33,142 nt of DNA from NCBI GenBank assembly GCA_029261775.1, contig JAJDAR010000344.1, forward strand, positions 1 through 33,142. The letters are read 5' to 3'. How positions within the stretch are numbered: position 1 is the first letter of the stretch; every line of letters starts with the position of its first letter. The notes beneath the pieces were generated by a model. That model was not told the DNA's origin. It ran no database searches and saw nothing but the letters and a program-made list of their open reading frames with translations. The position numbers were made by a program, and so were the translations under genes. The stretch is from Deltaproteobacteria bacterium (GTDB taxonomy: Bacteria; Myxococcota_A; UBA9160; UBA6930). Positions 22,911-30,468 of the stretch are shown in pieces.

Positions 22911-24635
22911 ATGAATCAAGACGTAGCAACCGGCGGTTCTTTCGCCGAGCTCTTCTCGCAGACCGAGAAGAAGATCAAGGAAGGGGAGGTCGTCAAGGGA
23001 CGGATCCTCTCGATGGACGACGACCACGTACAGGTCGACGTCGGAGGGAAGTCCGAGGGGTTCGTGGACCTCTGGGAGTTCATGGACGAGCAGGGCAAGG
23101 TCCTCATCGCCGTAGGCGACGTGGTCGATGTCCTGGTCGAAGAGGCCGAGGACGACGAGGGCCGCATCGTGCTCTCGAAGGACAAGGCCGATCGGGTCAA
23201 GATCTGGGACCAGATCAGCGAGGCCTACGAGGCGGATCGAGCGGTCGAAGGCCGCATCCTCTCGCGGGTCAAGGGAGGGCTCTCCGTCGACATCGGCGTC
23301 AAGGCCTTCCTGCCGGGCTCCCAGGTCGATCTGCGACCCGTCCGGAACCTCGAGAACCTGCTCGGGGAACGCCTCGAGTTCAAGATCATCAAGTTCAACC
23401 AGCGTCGTGGGAACATCGTGCTCTCGCGTCGTGCGCTCCTCGAGAAGGAGCGTGAGACGATGCGGGCGACCACCCTGGAGACGCTCCAGGAGGGTCAGAT
23501 CATCGACGGCGTGATCAAGAACATCACCGACTACGGTGCGTTCATCGATCTCGGCGGCATCGATGGCCTGCTCCACGTGACCGACATGTCGTGGGGTCGC
23601 GTCAACCACCCGAGCGAGTTGTTCCGGGTGGGCGACGAGATCAAGGTCAAGGTGCTCAAGTTCGATCCCGAGAGCGAGCGGGTCTCGCTGGGTCTGAAGC
23701 AGATCCAGCCCGATCCGTGGGTGGATGCAGCGATGCGCGACCCGATCGGTGTGCGCGTGAACGGCAAGGCCGTCTCGCTCACCGACTACGGTGCGTTCAT
23801 CGAGCTCGAGCCCGGCATCGAGGGCCTGGTCCACGTCTCGGAGATGTCCTGGACCAAGCGGGTCAAGCACCCGTCGAAGGTCGTGAACATCGGCGAGCAG
23901 GTGGAGTCCGTGGTGCTCGACGTGGATGAGTACAACCGCAAGATCTCGCTCGGGATGAAGCAGATCGAGCCGAACCCGTGGGCCGTGATCGAGGAGAAGT
24001 ACCCGATCGGCACCCACGTCTCCGGCGAGATCCGCAACATCACGAACTTCGGGGTCTTCGTCGGCCTCGAAGAGGGGATCGACGGTCTGGTGCACGTCTC
24101 GGACATTTCGTGGACCGAGAACATCAAGCACCCGAGCGAGAAGTTCGAGAAGGGTGACGTCGTCCAGGCCGTCGTGCTGAAGATCGACCGGGAGAACGAG
24201 AAGTTCTCGCTGGGCATCAAGCAGCTCGAGGGCAATCCCTGGGACGACATCCTCAAGAAGTACCCGCTCGGGAGCGAGATCACCGGCGAGATCACGAACG
24301 TGGTGGACTTCGGCGCCTTCGTGAAGCTCGAAGAGGGCATCGAGGGGCTGATCTACAGCGCCGAGCTCGCCCAGGAACCGGTGGAGAAGCCTGCGGATGT
24401 CGTCAAGGCAGGCGACTCCGTGACGGCGGTGATCACGAAGGTGGACCCGGTGGATCAGAAGATCTCCCTGTCCATTCGAGCGCTGTCGGATCGCGAGCAG
24501 CGGGAGGCCCTCAAGAAGATGGCCGCCCAGCAGTCCGCGACCCAGACGGCGACCTTGGGCGATGTCGGTGCGCTGGCGAAGCTCAAGCAGAAGCTGGAGC
24601 AAGGCGGCGGCGACGACGCCGGTGAAGAGGGCTAG
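22911..24635 (+). CDS. rpsA: 30S ribosomal protein S1
   Basis: S1 binds mRNA on the small ribosomal subunit and unfolds it for initiation. The 574-residue product contains six S1 OB-fold repeats at about residues 24-90, 108-172, 193-262, 278-347, 365-434 and 452-520. Repeats 3-6 are the most regular (for example NITDYGAFIDLGGIDGLLHV and similar), as expected for RNA-binding repeats. The C-terminus is Gln/Lys-rich and acidic. The ATG at 22911 is preferred; a GTG at 22896 overlaps the tyrA stop and would add five residues, and AAGGAG lies 14 nt before the ATG. Its position after tyrA without aroA or cmk is unusual. Confidence 0.97.
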   Translation: MNQDVATGGSFAELFSQTEKKIKEGEVVKGRILSMDDDHVQVDVGGKSEGFVDLWEFMDEQGKVLIAVGDVVDVLVEEAEDDEGRIVLSKDKADRVKIWDQISEAYEADRAVEGRILSRVKGGLSVDIGVKAFLPGSQVDLRPVRNLENLLGERLEFKIIKFNQRRGNIVLSRRALLEKERETMRATTLETLQEGQIIDGVIKNITDYGAFIDLGGIDGLLHVTDMSWGRVNHPSELFRVGDEIKVKVLKFDPESERVSLGLKQIQPDPWVDAAMRDPIGVRVNGKAVSLTDYGAFIELEPGIEGLVHVSEMSWTKRVKHPSKVVNIGEQVESVVLDVDEYNRKISLGMKQIEPNPWAVIEEKYPIGTHVSGEIRNITNFGVFVGLEEGIDGLVHVSDISWTENIKHPSEKFEKGDVVQAVVLKIDRENEKFSLGIKQLEGNPWDDILKKYPLGSEITGEITNVVDFGAFVKLEEGIEGLIYSAELAQEPVEKPADVVKAGDSVTAVITKVDPVDQKISLSIRALSDREQREALKKMAAQQSATQTATLGDVGALAKLKQKLEQGGGDDAGEEG

Positions 24636-24655
24636 CGAGCCCGCAGTCCCACGAT

Positions 24656-24687
24656 CGCGGGGAGTCGGGGAAACCCGGCTCCCCGCG
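24656..24687. promoter_or_regulatory. 14-bp GAAA-capped hairpin between rpsA and ihfB
   Basis: CGCGGGGAGTCGGG and CCCGGCTCCCCGCG pair over 14 bp, with one G-T wobble, closing a GAAA (GNRA) tetraloop. It starts 21 nt after the rpsA stop and ends 20 nt before the ihfB ATG. No T-tract follows, and a ribosome site comes directly after. A partial terminator, RNase processing site or RNA-protein binding site is more likely than a full terminator. Confidence 0.75.
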
Positions 24688-24707
24688 ACGGAGAGGCGGA
24701 GAGACCG

Positions 24708-25031
24708 ATGACGAAGAGCGGACTCATCGAGAAGGTGGCGGAGCTGACCCCGCACATCTCGAAGAAGGATACGGAGATCGTGGTGAACACGATCTTCGAC
24801 TCGATGACGGATGCCCTCAAGGAGGGCGAGCGCATCGAGATCCGGGGCTTCGGCAGCTTCCAGGTCAAGGTTCGGGAGGCCCGCGAGGGGCGGAACCCGA
24901 AGACCGGGGAGGAAGTCCACATCCCCGCCAAGCGGACGCCGTTCTTCAAGGTCGGCAAGGAGCTGAAGGAGATGGTCGACAACTCCTCGGCGCCTCTCGA
25001 CGAATCGCCCGACGACGACTCGAACCTCTAG
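24708..25031 (+). CDS. ihfB: integration host factor beta-like DNA-bending protein
   Basis: The 107-residue HU/IHF-family protein starts MTKSGLIEKVAEL and has RIEIRGFGSFQVKVREAREG, followed by the DNA-intercalating arm GRNPKTGEEV with its Pro. These match IHF beta, and rpsA-ihfB is a conserved gene pair in Proteobacteria. It would bend DNA in recombination, replication and promoter architecture, usually as a heterodimer with IHF alpha; no partner gene is in the window. A tail of about 15 residues rich in Asp/Ser (LDESPDDDSNL) extends past the usual end. GGAGAG lies just before the ATG. Confidence 0.88.
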   Translation: MTKSGLIEKVAELTPHISKKDTEIVVNTIFDSMTDALKEGERIEIRGFGSFQVKVREAREGRNPKTGEEVHIPAKRTPFFKVGKELKEMVDNSSAPLDESPDDDSNL

Positions 25032-25079
25032 TTCCGGCTCTCCGGAACCCATGGCTCACTGCAGGAAGGACCGCTCCGC

Positions 25080-25427
25080 GTGAAGTGGCTGCGACGACTG
25101 ATCGTGCTCGCGCTGATGGTCGGCTTTGCGTACGTCTCCTATCGACTCCCGCAGGACAACGACGTGCTGGTCAACGTCGACCTGCTGGCCTGGCAGGCCC
25201 CCCCGGTTCCGCTGTGGGTAGCCCTCGGGCTGGCCTTCCTGGTCGGGGTGCTGTGCGCGAGTGCCGGGCTGCTCTTCCAGCTGGCGAAGAAGAGCCTGGT
25301 GGCGCGGCGCTATCGCAAGACCGTGCGCGGCCTCGAGGCCGAGATCCACAAGCTCCGCAACCTGCCGCTGGCCGGGGCGGAGGCTACGCCTGCGGCGGAG
25401 GAGTCGCCGGTCCCTGGCGCTCCGTGA
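25080..25427 (+). CDS. lapA: LapA-domain (DUF1049) inner-membrane protein
   Basis: This 115-residue protein has two membrane segments (about 6-22 and 45-68) separated by a short loop with NDVLVNVDLL. A cytosolic helix, KKSLVARRYRKTVRGLEAEIHKLRN, follows. This is the layout of LapA (YciS), which acts with LapB in controlling LPS synthesis through FtsH and LpxC in E. coli. The GTG start at 25080 follows CAGGAAGG. The LapB-like gene is 76 bp downstream, supporting the assignment. The C-terminus is Ala/Pro/Glu-rich. Confidence 0.82.
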   Translation: MKWLRRLIVLALMVGFAYVSYRLPQDNDVLVNVDLLAWQAPPVPLWVALGLAFLVGVLCASAGLLFQLAKKSLVARRYRKTVRGLEAEIHKLRNLPLAGAEATPAAEESPVPGAP

Positions 25428-25433
25428 GCCGGG

Positions 25434-25455
25434 GGCGAGGCAAGGTGACCTCGCC
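25434..25455. repeat. hairpin between lapA and lapB
   Basis: GGCGAGG and CCTCGCC form a perfect 7-bp stem around an 8-nt loop, beginning 6 nt after the lapA stop. It may stabilise the upstream mRNA or lower downstream expression. No T-run follows. Confidence 0.45.
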
Positions 25456-25503
25456 GGCCAGGCGCCGCGAGGGGGGCTCCGAGCCTGACCGGGCCGGCAG
25501 GCC

Positions 25504-26535
25504 ATGAGCTTCTGGCAGCGCGTCTTCCGCAAGGGGGAGTCACCGCAGGAGGCCCCGGACTCCGCGTTCCGCGAGGCCCTGCTGCGACTGCTCGACCGCG
25601 ACCTCGCGAGCGCGGAGGAGGCTCTCGTGCGCGCCGCGCAAGAGGACTCGTCGGACGTCGACGCCTTCCTCGCACTGGCCGCGCTGTATCGAACACGCGG
25701 CGAGATCGGCCGGGCGATCCGGATCCACCAGAACCTGCTGCTGCGCAGCGACCTCGGCGCCGTGAGTCGCGACGCGGCGCTGTCGGGGCTCGCCATGGAC
25801 TTCCAGCGCGGTGGGTTCCTGCAGCGCGCCATCGCGGCCTTCGAGGAGCTGCTGGAGCGAAATCCCCGCCACGAGGCCGCCCTGCGCGCGCTCGGCGAGT
25901 TGCACGGCGACGCCCGTGACTGGAAGCGCGCCCTCGAGATGTGCCGCCGACTGGCCAAGGTGACCGGCGAGGAGGCGCGGGTGGACGAGGCGGCCCTGTA
26001 CGTCCGGGCGGCGAATGCGGCCCAGGCGGAGGGACGCACCGACGACGCGCGCCGCGATCTGAAGAAGGCGCTGCGCCGGGATCCCGACCATGTCGACGCG
26101 TGGATCGCGCTCGGGGCGCTCGAGGCGGAGCGCGGCAAGGACAAGCGGGCGTTGGCGGCGTGGGCCAAGGTGCCCTCCATCGACCGGCGCGCCGGCCCCC
26201 GGGTCTACCCCCAGCTCGAGTCGAGCTTTGCCGCGGTCGGTCGGCCGCGCGAGTTCGAGACCTTCCTGCGCAAGCTGCTCGACGAGCGGCCCGGCGACGC
26301 GGCGGCGCGGCTCGCGCTGGTGCACTGCCTCCTCACGCGGGGCGACGCGGCCCTGGCGGAGACCGAGGCGCGGGCGCTGCTGGAGCGGGATCCGGCCAGC
26401 CTGGCCGGGCAGGGTGCCCTGCTGCGCGCACTGCTCGGCAAGGGCGAGACCGAGGCGGCCTTGAAGCAGGCGACCGAGCTACTGCAGGCCCTGGGACAGG
26501 CGGGCCTGCTGGACCACCGGGAGGCGCTCTTGTGA
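25504..26535 (+). CDS. lapB: LapB-like TPR protein without anchor or rubredoxin domain
   Basis: The 343-residue TPR-repeat protein matches the LapB (YciM) core: LAALYRTRGEIGRAIRIHQNLL, then LAMDFQRGGFLQRAIAAFEELLERNP, and RDWKRALEMCRRLAK. In E. coli LapB is tethered by an N-terminal membrane helix and ends in a four-Cys rubredoxin-like domain; it helps FtsH degrade LpxC and thus limits LPS synthesis. Here the N-terminus (SFWQRVFRKGESPQEAPD) is polar, and no CxxC pair exists. The protein is probably soluble, perhaps recruited by LapA. It is placed directly after lapA and before mutS. A generic TPR scaffold is the alternative. Confidence 0.78.
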   Translation: MSFWQRVFRKGESPQEAPDSAFREALLRLLDRDLASAEEALVRAAQEDSSDVDAFLALAALYRTRGEIGRAIRIHQNLLLRSDLGAVSRDAALSGLAMDFQRGGFLQRAIAAFEELLERNPRHEAALRALGELHGDARDWKRALEMCRRLAKVTGEEARVDEAALYVRAANAAQAEGRTDDARRDLKKALRRDPDHVDAWIALGALEAERGKDKRALAAWAKVPSIDRRAGPRVYPQLESSFAAVGRPREFETFLRKLLDERPGDAAARLALVHCLLTRGDAALAETEARALLERDPASLAGQGALLRALLGKGETEAALKQATELLQALGQAGLLDHREALL

Positions 26536-26563
26536 GGGGTCGGAGCGCTGGGAGGAGCGCGTC

Positions 26564-29242
26564 ATGAGTGGCGCAGCGAAATCGGCCCGCGACACGCCGA
26601 TGATGCGCCAGTACCTGGCGATCAAGGCGCAGGTGCCCGATGCCTTCCTCTTCTACCGGATGGGCGACTTCTACGAGCTGTTTCTCGACGACGCGGAGCG
26701 CGCGGCCCCGCTGCTCGACATCACGCTCACCACCCGCGACAAGAACAAGCCGGACCCGATCCCGATGTGTGGCGTGCCCGTGCACAGTGCCGACGGCTAC
26801 GTGCGCAAGCTCGCCGAGCTCGGGCACCGTGTGGCGATCTGCGAGCAGACCGAGGCTGCCAGCGCGAGCGGGCCCCGCAAGCTGGTGCGCCGCGAGGTGG
26901 TCGAGGTGGTCACACCGGGGCTGGTCGGCGACCCGGCCGGGCTGCCCGCGACCCGCGAGGTGGCGTTGGCGGCGCTCACGGCGAGTGAGCAGGGCCATGG
27001 GCTGGCCGCCCTCGACGCCTCGACCGGCCACTTCCGGGCGACCCGCTCTCATGCGGGCGAGCACCTGCCGGCAGAGCTGGTCGACGAGCTCGAGCGGATC
27101 GCTCCGCGCGAGCTGCTGCTCTCGGCCGAGCTCGCGCGCCGGCACGGTGAGAGCCTGCGAGAGCGGCTGGGGGAGACGGTGCTGCGCGAGACGGACGACG
27201 CGTCGTTCGCCGTCGAGTCCCTACCCGTGACCCCCCACGGGCTCGTCGCGGATCCGGCGGATCCGCGCATGACCGCGGCGGCGGGCATCCTCCGCTATCT
27301 CGCCGATCACCAGCCGGCCAGCCTGGGACAGGCGCCGCGCCTGCGCACCTACGAGCTCGGGGATGCGATGATCCTCGACGCGGCGACCTGCCGGCACCTG
27401 GAGCTGTTCGAGAGTCAGGAGGATCGCGGCCGCACCGGCACGCTGATCGAGCGGATCGACGACACGAAGACCGCGCTCGGTGCGCGCTGCCTGGCGCAGT
27501 GGATGGCCTATCCGCTGGTCTCGCCCGAGACGATCCGCGCGCGGCAGGACGGCGTGGCCGCGCTCGCGGAGCGCGACCGGGCACGCTCGCGCCTGCGCGA
27601 GGCGCTGCGCGGGGTGCGGGACCTGGAGCGGATCTTCGCGCGCTGCCAGCGGCCCGGTGCCGAGCCCCGGGACCTGGCGGCGCTGCGCGATTCGATTGCC
27701 GCGCTGCCCGACGTCGGCGCCGCCCTCGAGCTGGAGGCCGCGGAGCCGCTGGCGGGCACCCGCGCGCCGCTGCCGGCTCCCGCCCCCCTGCCCGAGCTGC
27801 AGACGCTCCTGCAGGAGGGCCTGGTGGAGCAGCCGAAGGCCCTGCCGCGCGGCTCGCGGGGTGCGCTCGAGACCGGCTACATCCGCGTGGGGTTCCGCGC
27901 CGAGCTGGACCACGTACGCGAGAGCGCGTCCAAGGGACGTGACTGGATGGCCGGGCTCGAGGCGTCGGAACGCGAGCGGACCGGCATCCCGAACCTGAAG
28001 GTGCGCTTCCACCCCGTCCATGGCTACTCGCTCGAGGTCACCAAGACGAACCTCGAGCGGGTGCCCGACGACTACGAGCGCCGCCAGACGCTCGCGAACG
28101 CGGAGCGCTACACGACCGCGGCCCTGCGCGAGATGGAGAGCTCGGTGCTCGGCGCCAACGAGCGCGCGGCGGGCCTCGAGCGCGAGATCTTCGAGGAGCT
28201 GCGGCAGGTCGCGCTCGCGGCCGCTGCCGAGATCCGCGCCGCGGCGGCGGCCGTCGCGGAGCTCGACGCCCTGCAGTCCCTGGCCGAGATCGCCCGCCGG
28301 GACGGCTGGGTGCGGCCGAGCGTGGACGAGGGCTGTGAGCTGCGGGTCCAGGCCGGGCGGCACCCCGTCGTCGAGGGCCTGATGAGCCGCAGCGGTGGGG
28401 AGTACGTTCCGAACGACACATCCCTCGATCCCGAGGACACACGCCTCCTGCTCATCACCGGACCGAACATGTCGGGCAAGAGCACGTACCTGCGCCAGGT
28501 CGCGATCCTGGTCCTGCTGGCGCAGATGGGCAGCTTCGTGCCGGCCGAGGCGGCCCACGTCGGCGTGGTCGATCGCGTGTTCACCCGGGTCGGCGCCTCG
28601 GACCGCCTGGCGCGCGGAGAGTCCACCTTCATGGTGGAGATGCGGGAGACGGCCGAGATCCTGGCGCAGGCGTCGCCGCGCAGCCTGATCATCCTCGACG
28701 AGATCGGGCGCGGAACCAGCACCTTCGATGGGCTGTCGATCGCCTGGGCCGTGGCCGAGTACCTGCACGACACCCCCGGTCTCGGGGCCCGCACCCTCTT
28801 CGCCACCCACTACCACGAGCTGGCCGATCTGGCCCACGCCCGTGCCGGGGTGCGCAACGCGCACTTCGAAGCGCGCGAGTGGAAGGAGGAGGTGCTCTTC
28901 TTGCGGCGGCTCGTCGAAGGGCCCGCGAACCGCTCCTACGGCATCCAGGTGGCGCGGCTCGCCGGCCTTCCCAGCCAGGTGGTCGAGCGCGCGCGGGAGA
29001 TCCTGGCTCGTCTCGAGAAGGACGAGCTCTCCGCCGATGGCAGGCCGCGCCTGGCGGCACCGGTGGACGCGCCCGAGCCGGGCGGGCAGCTGGCGCTGTT
29101 CTCGGGGGCCGCGAGCAGCGCGACGGAGCAGGCGGTGCTCGACGCGCTGCGCGCCAGCGATCCCGACACCTTGACGCCTCTCGAAGCGCTCCAGCGGCTG
29201 GCCGCCTGGCGGCAGCGGCTCGGTGACGAGGAAGACGCATGA
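26564..29242 (+). CDS. mutS: DNA mismatch repair ATPase MutS
   Basis: MutS recognises mispairs and starts repair. The 892-residue product has the mismatch-reading Phe36-Tyr-Glu38 in RMGDFYELFLDDAE, the connector, lever and clamp regions, and the ATPase with Walker A GPNMSGKSTYLRQ (about 633-645). The segment VGASDRLARGESTFMVEM, Walker B and signature LIILDEIGRGTSTFDGLS, and FATHYHEL complete it. A C-terminal region with PLEALQRLAAWR resembles the tetramer-forming end of long MutS1 proteins. GGGAGGAG precedes the ATG. Its stop overlaps the amidase start (ATGA). No mutL is in the window. Confidence 0.97.
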   Translation: MSGAAKSARDTPMMRQYLAIKAQVPDAFLFYRMGDFYELFLDDAERAAPLLDITLTTRDKNKPDPIPMCGVPVHSADGYVRKLAELGHRVAICEQTEAASASGPRKLVRREVVEVVTPGLVGDPAGLPATREVALAALTASEQGHGLAALDASTGHFRATRSHAGEHLPAELVDELERIAPRELLLSAELARRHGESLRERLGETVLRETDDASFAVESLPVTPHGLVADPADPRMTAAAGILRYLADHQPASLGQAPRLRTYELGDAMILDAATCRHLELFESQEDRGRTGTLIERIDDTKTALGARCLAQWMAYPLVSPETIRARQDGVAALAERDRARSRLREALRGVRDLERIFARCQRPGAEPRDLAALRDSIAALPDVGAALELEAAEPLAGTRAPLPAPAPLPELQTLLQEGLVEQPKALPRGSRGALETGYIRVGFRAELDHVRESASKGRDWMAGLEASERERTGIPNLKVRFHPVHGYSLEVTKTNLERVPDDYERRQTLANAERYTTAALREMESSVLGANERAAGLEREIFEELRQVALAAAAEIRAAAAAVAELDALQSLAEIARRDGWVRPSVDEGCELRVQAGRHPVVEGLMSRSGGEYVPNDTSLDPEDTRLLLITGPNMSGKSTYLRQVAILVLLAQMGSFVPAEAAHVGVVDRVFTRVGASDRLARGESTFMVEMRETAEILAQASPRSLIILDEIGRGTSTFDGLSIAWAVAEYLHDTPGLGARTLFATHYHELADLAHARAGVRNAHFEAREWKEEVLFLRRLVEGPANRSYGIQVARLAGLPSQVVERAREILARLEKDELSADGRPRLAAPVDAPEPGGQLALFSGAASSATEQAVLDALRASDPDTLTPLEALQRLAAWRQRLGDEEDA

Positions 29243-30468
29243 GGGCCGTCGCAAGGGGGGCGCGCGGTCGCTGGACGGGCTGGGCAGGGCTCTGCCTGCT
29301 CCCGCTGCTGCTCGGCGTGGAGCGCCCGCCGGGCCTGGCCGACGTGCGGGACGTGCGGCACTGGTCGTACCCCAACTACACCCGCGTCGTCGTCGAGCTG
29401 TCGTCCGGCGTCGACACCACGGTCAAGCGGCTCGCGGCGGACCGCGCCTCGGGCAAGCCCGACCGGCTCTACCTCGATCTGCCGAACGTATGGGTCGGCC
29501 TCCGCTACGCCGACCCGATCCCCGTCGGAGACGGCCTCTTGCGCGGCATCCGGCTCGGCCAGAATCGCAAGACGGCCACGCGCGTGGTGATCGATCTGCA
29601 GCGCTACGAGCGGCACCGGCTGTTCCGCCTCAGCTCGCCGGATCGGGTCGTGATCGACGTGTTCGGCAGCGGCGCCCGGCGCTCCGAGAGCGAGGAGCGC
29701 GCCGCGCCGGAGGGCGCTCCCAAGGCGCGCCGTGGCGCGATGGCGCCCCGGCCGAGCCCGCCGACGGTGATCCGCGACATCCACACGATCGTGGTCGATC
29801 CGGGTCACGGCGGCAGCGACCCGGGCGCGACCGGTGTGGGCGGCCTGCGCGAGAAGGAGGTGACCCTGCGCGTCTCGCGCGAGCTCGCCACCCGGCTGCG
29901 CGATCGCGGCTTCGAGGTGCATCTCACCCGCGAGAAGGACGTGCACCTCAGTCTCGAAGAGCGCACGGCCTTTGCCGAGGGGGTCGGAGCCGACGTGTTC
30001 CTCTCGATCCACGCCAATGCGGCCCAGCGGCGCGGCGCCCACGGGATCGAGACGTACTACCTGGACAAGGGGCATCGGCGCCACTCGATGCGGGTGGCCG
30101 CCCGCGAGAACGGGGTCCCGGCGTCGCAGCTCGACGACCTGCAGCGAGCCCTGGCGGGCCTGAAGGTGTCCGAGATGTCGCAGATGTCCGCGCGGCTCGC
30201 CGAGACGGTTCATGGGAGCGTGGTCAGCGGCGTGCGCCAGACCCACGGCTCGGTCAAGGATCTGGGCGTCAAGCGCGGCCCCTTCCACGTGCTCTTCCTG
30301 TCCGGGATGCCCTCGATCCTGGTCGAGACCGGCTTCGTCACCCATCCCCAGGAGGCACGGCGCTTGCGCAGCCGCTTCTATCGAGACGTCCTGGCCGAGC
30401 AGATCGCGCGCGGGCTCTCGCGCTTCCGGAGCGAGCGGGCCTCGCGCCTGGCGGGGAGGTCCTCGTGA
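29239..30468 (+). CDS. N-acetylmuramoyl-L-alanine amidase with AMIN domain (AmiC type)
   Basis: The 409-residue enzyme cleaves septal peptidoglycan between MurNAc and L-Ala for daughter-cell separation. An N-terminal signal segment (GWAGLCLLPLLLGVE) directs export. An AMIN domain (about 33-143; RHWSYPNYTRVVVELS, VVIDLQRYERHRLF) probably targets it to the septum or envelope. A Pro/Arg-rich linker leads to the zinc amidase_3 domain (from about 180) with IVVDPGHGGSDPGATG, LREKEVTLRVSREL, FLSIHANAA and ILVETGFVTHPQEA, which give the His-Glu-His zinc ligands and catalytic Glu. The start overlaps the mutS stop (ATGA), and its stop overlaps glnD (GTGA). A regulatory helix that AmiC-type enzymes use for EnvC/NlpD control may be in the insert near KVSEMSQMS. 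Confidence 0.93.
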   Translation: MRAVARGARGRWTGWAGLCLLPLLLGVERPPGLADVRDVRHWSYPNYTRVVVELSSGVDTTVKRLAADRASGKPDRLYLDLPNVWVGLRYADPIPVGDGLLRGIRLGQNRKTATRVVIDLQRYERHRLFRLSSPDRVVIDVFGSGARRSESEERAAPEGAPKARRGAMAPRPSPPTVIRDIHTIVVDPGHGGSDPGATGVGGLREKEVTLRVSRELATRLRDRGFEVHLTREKDVHLSLEERTAFAEGVGADVFLSIHANAAQRRGAHGIETYYLDKGHRRHSMRVAARENGVPASQLDDLQRALAGLKVSEMSQMSARLAETVHGSVVSGVRQTHGSVKDLGVKRGPFHVLFLSGMPSILVETGFVTHPQEARRLRSRFYRDVLAEQIARGLSRFRSERASRLAGRSS

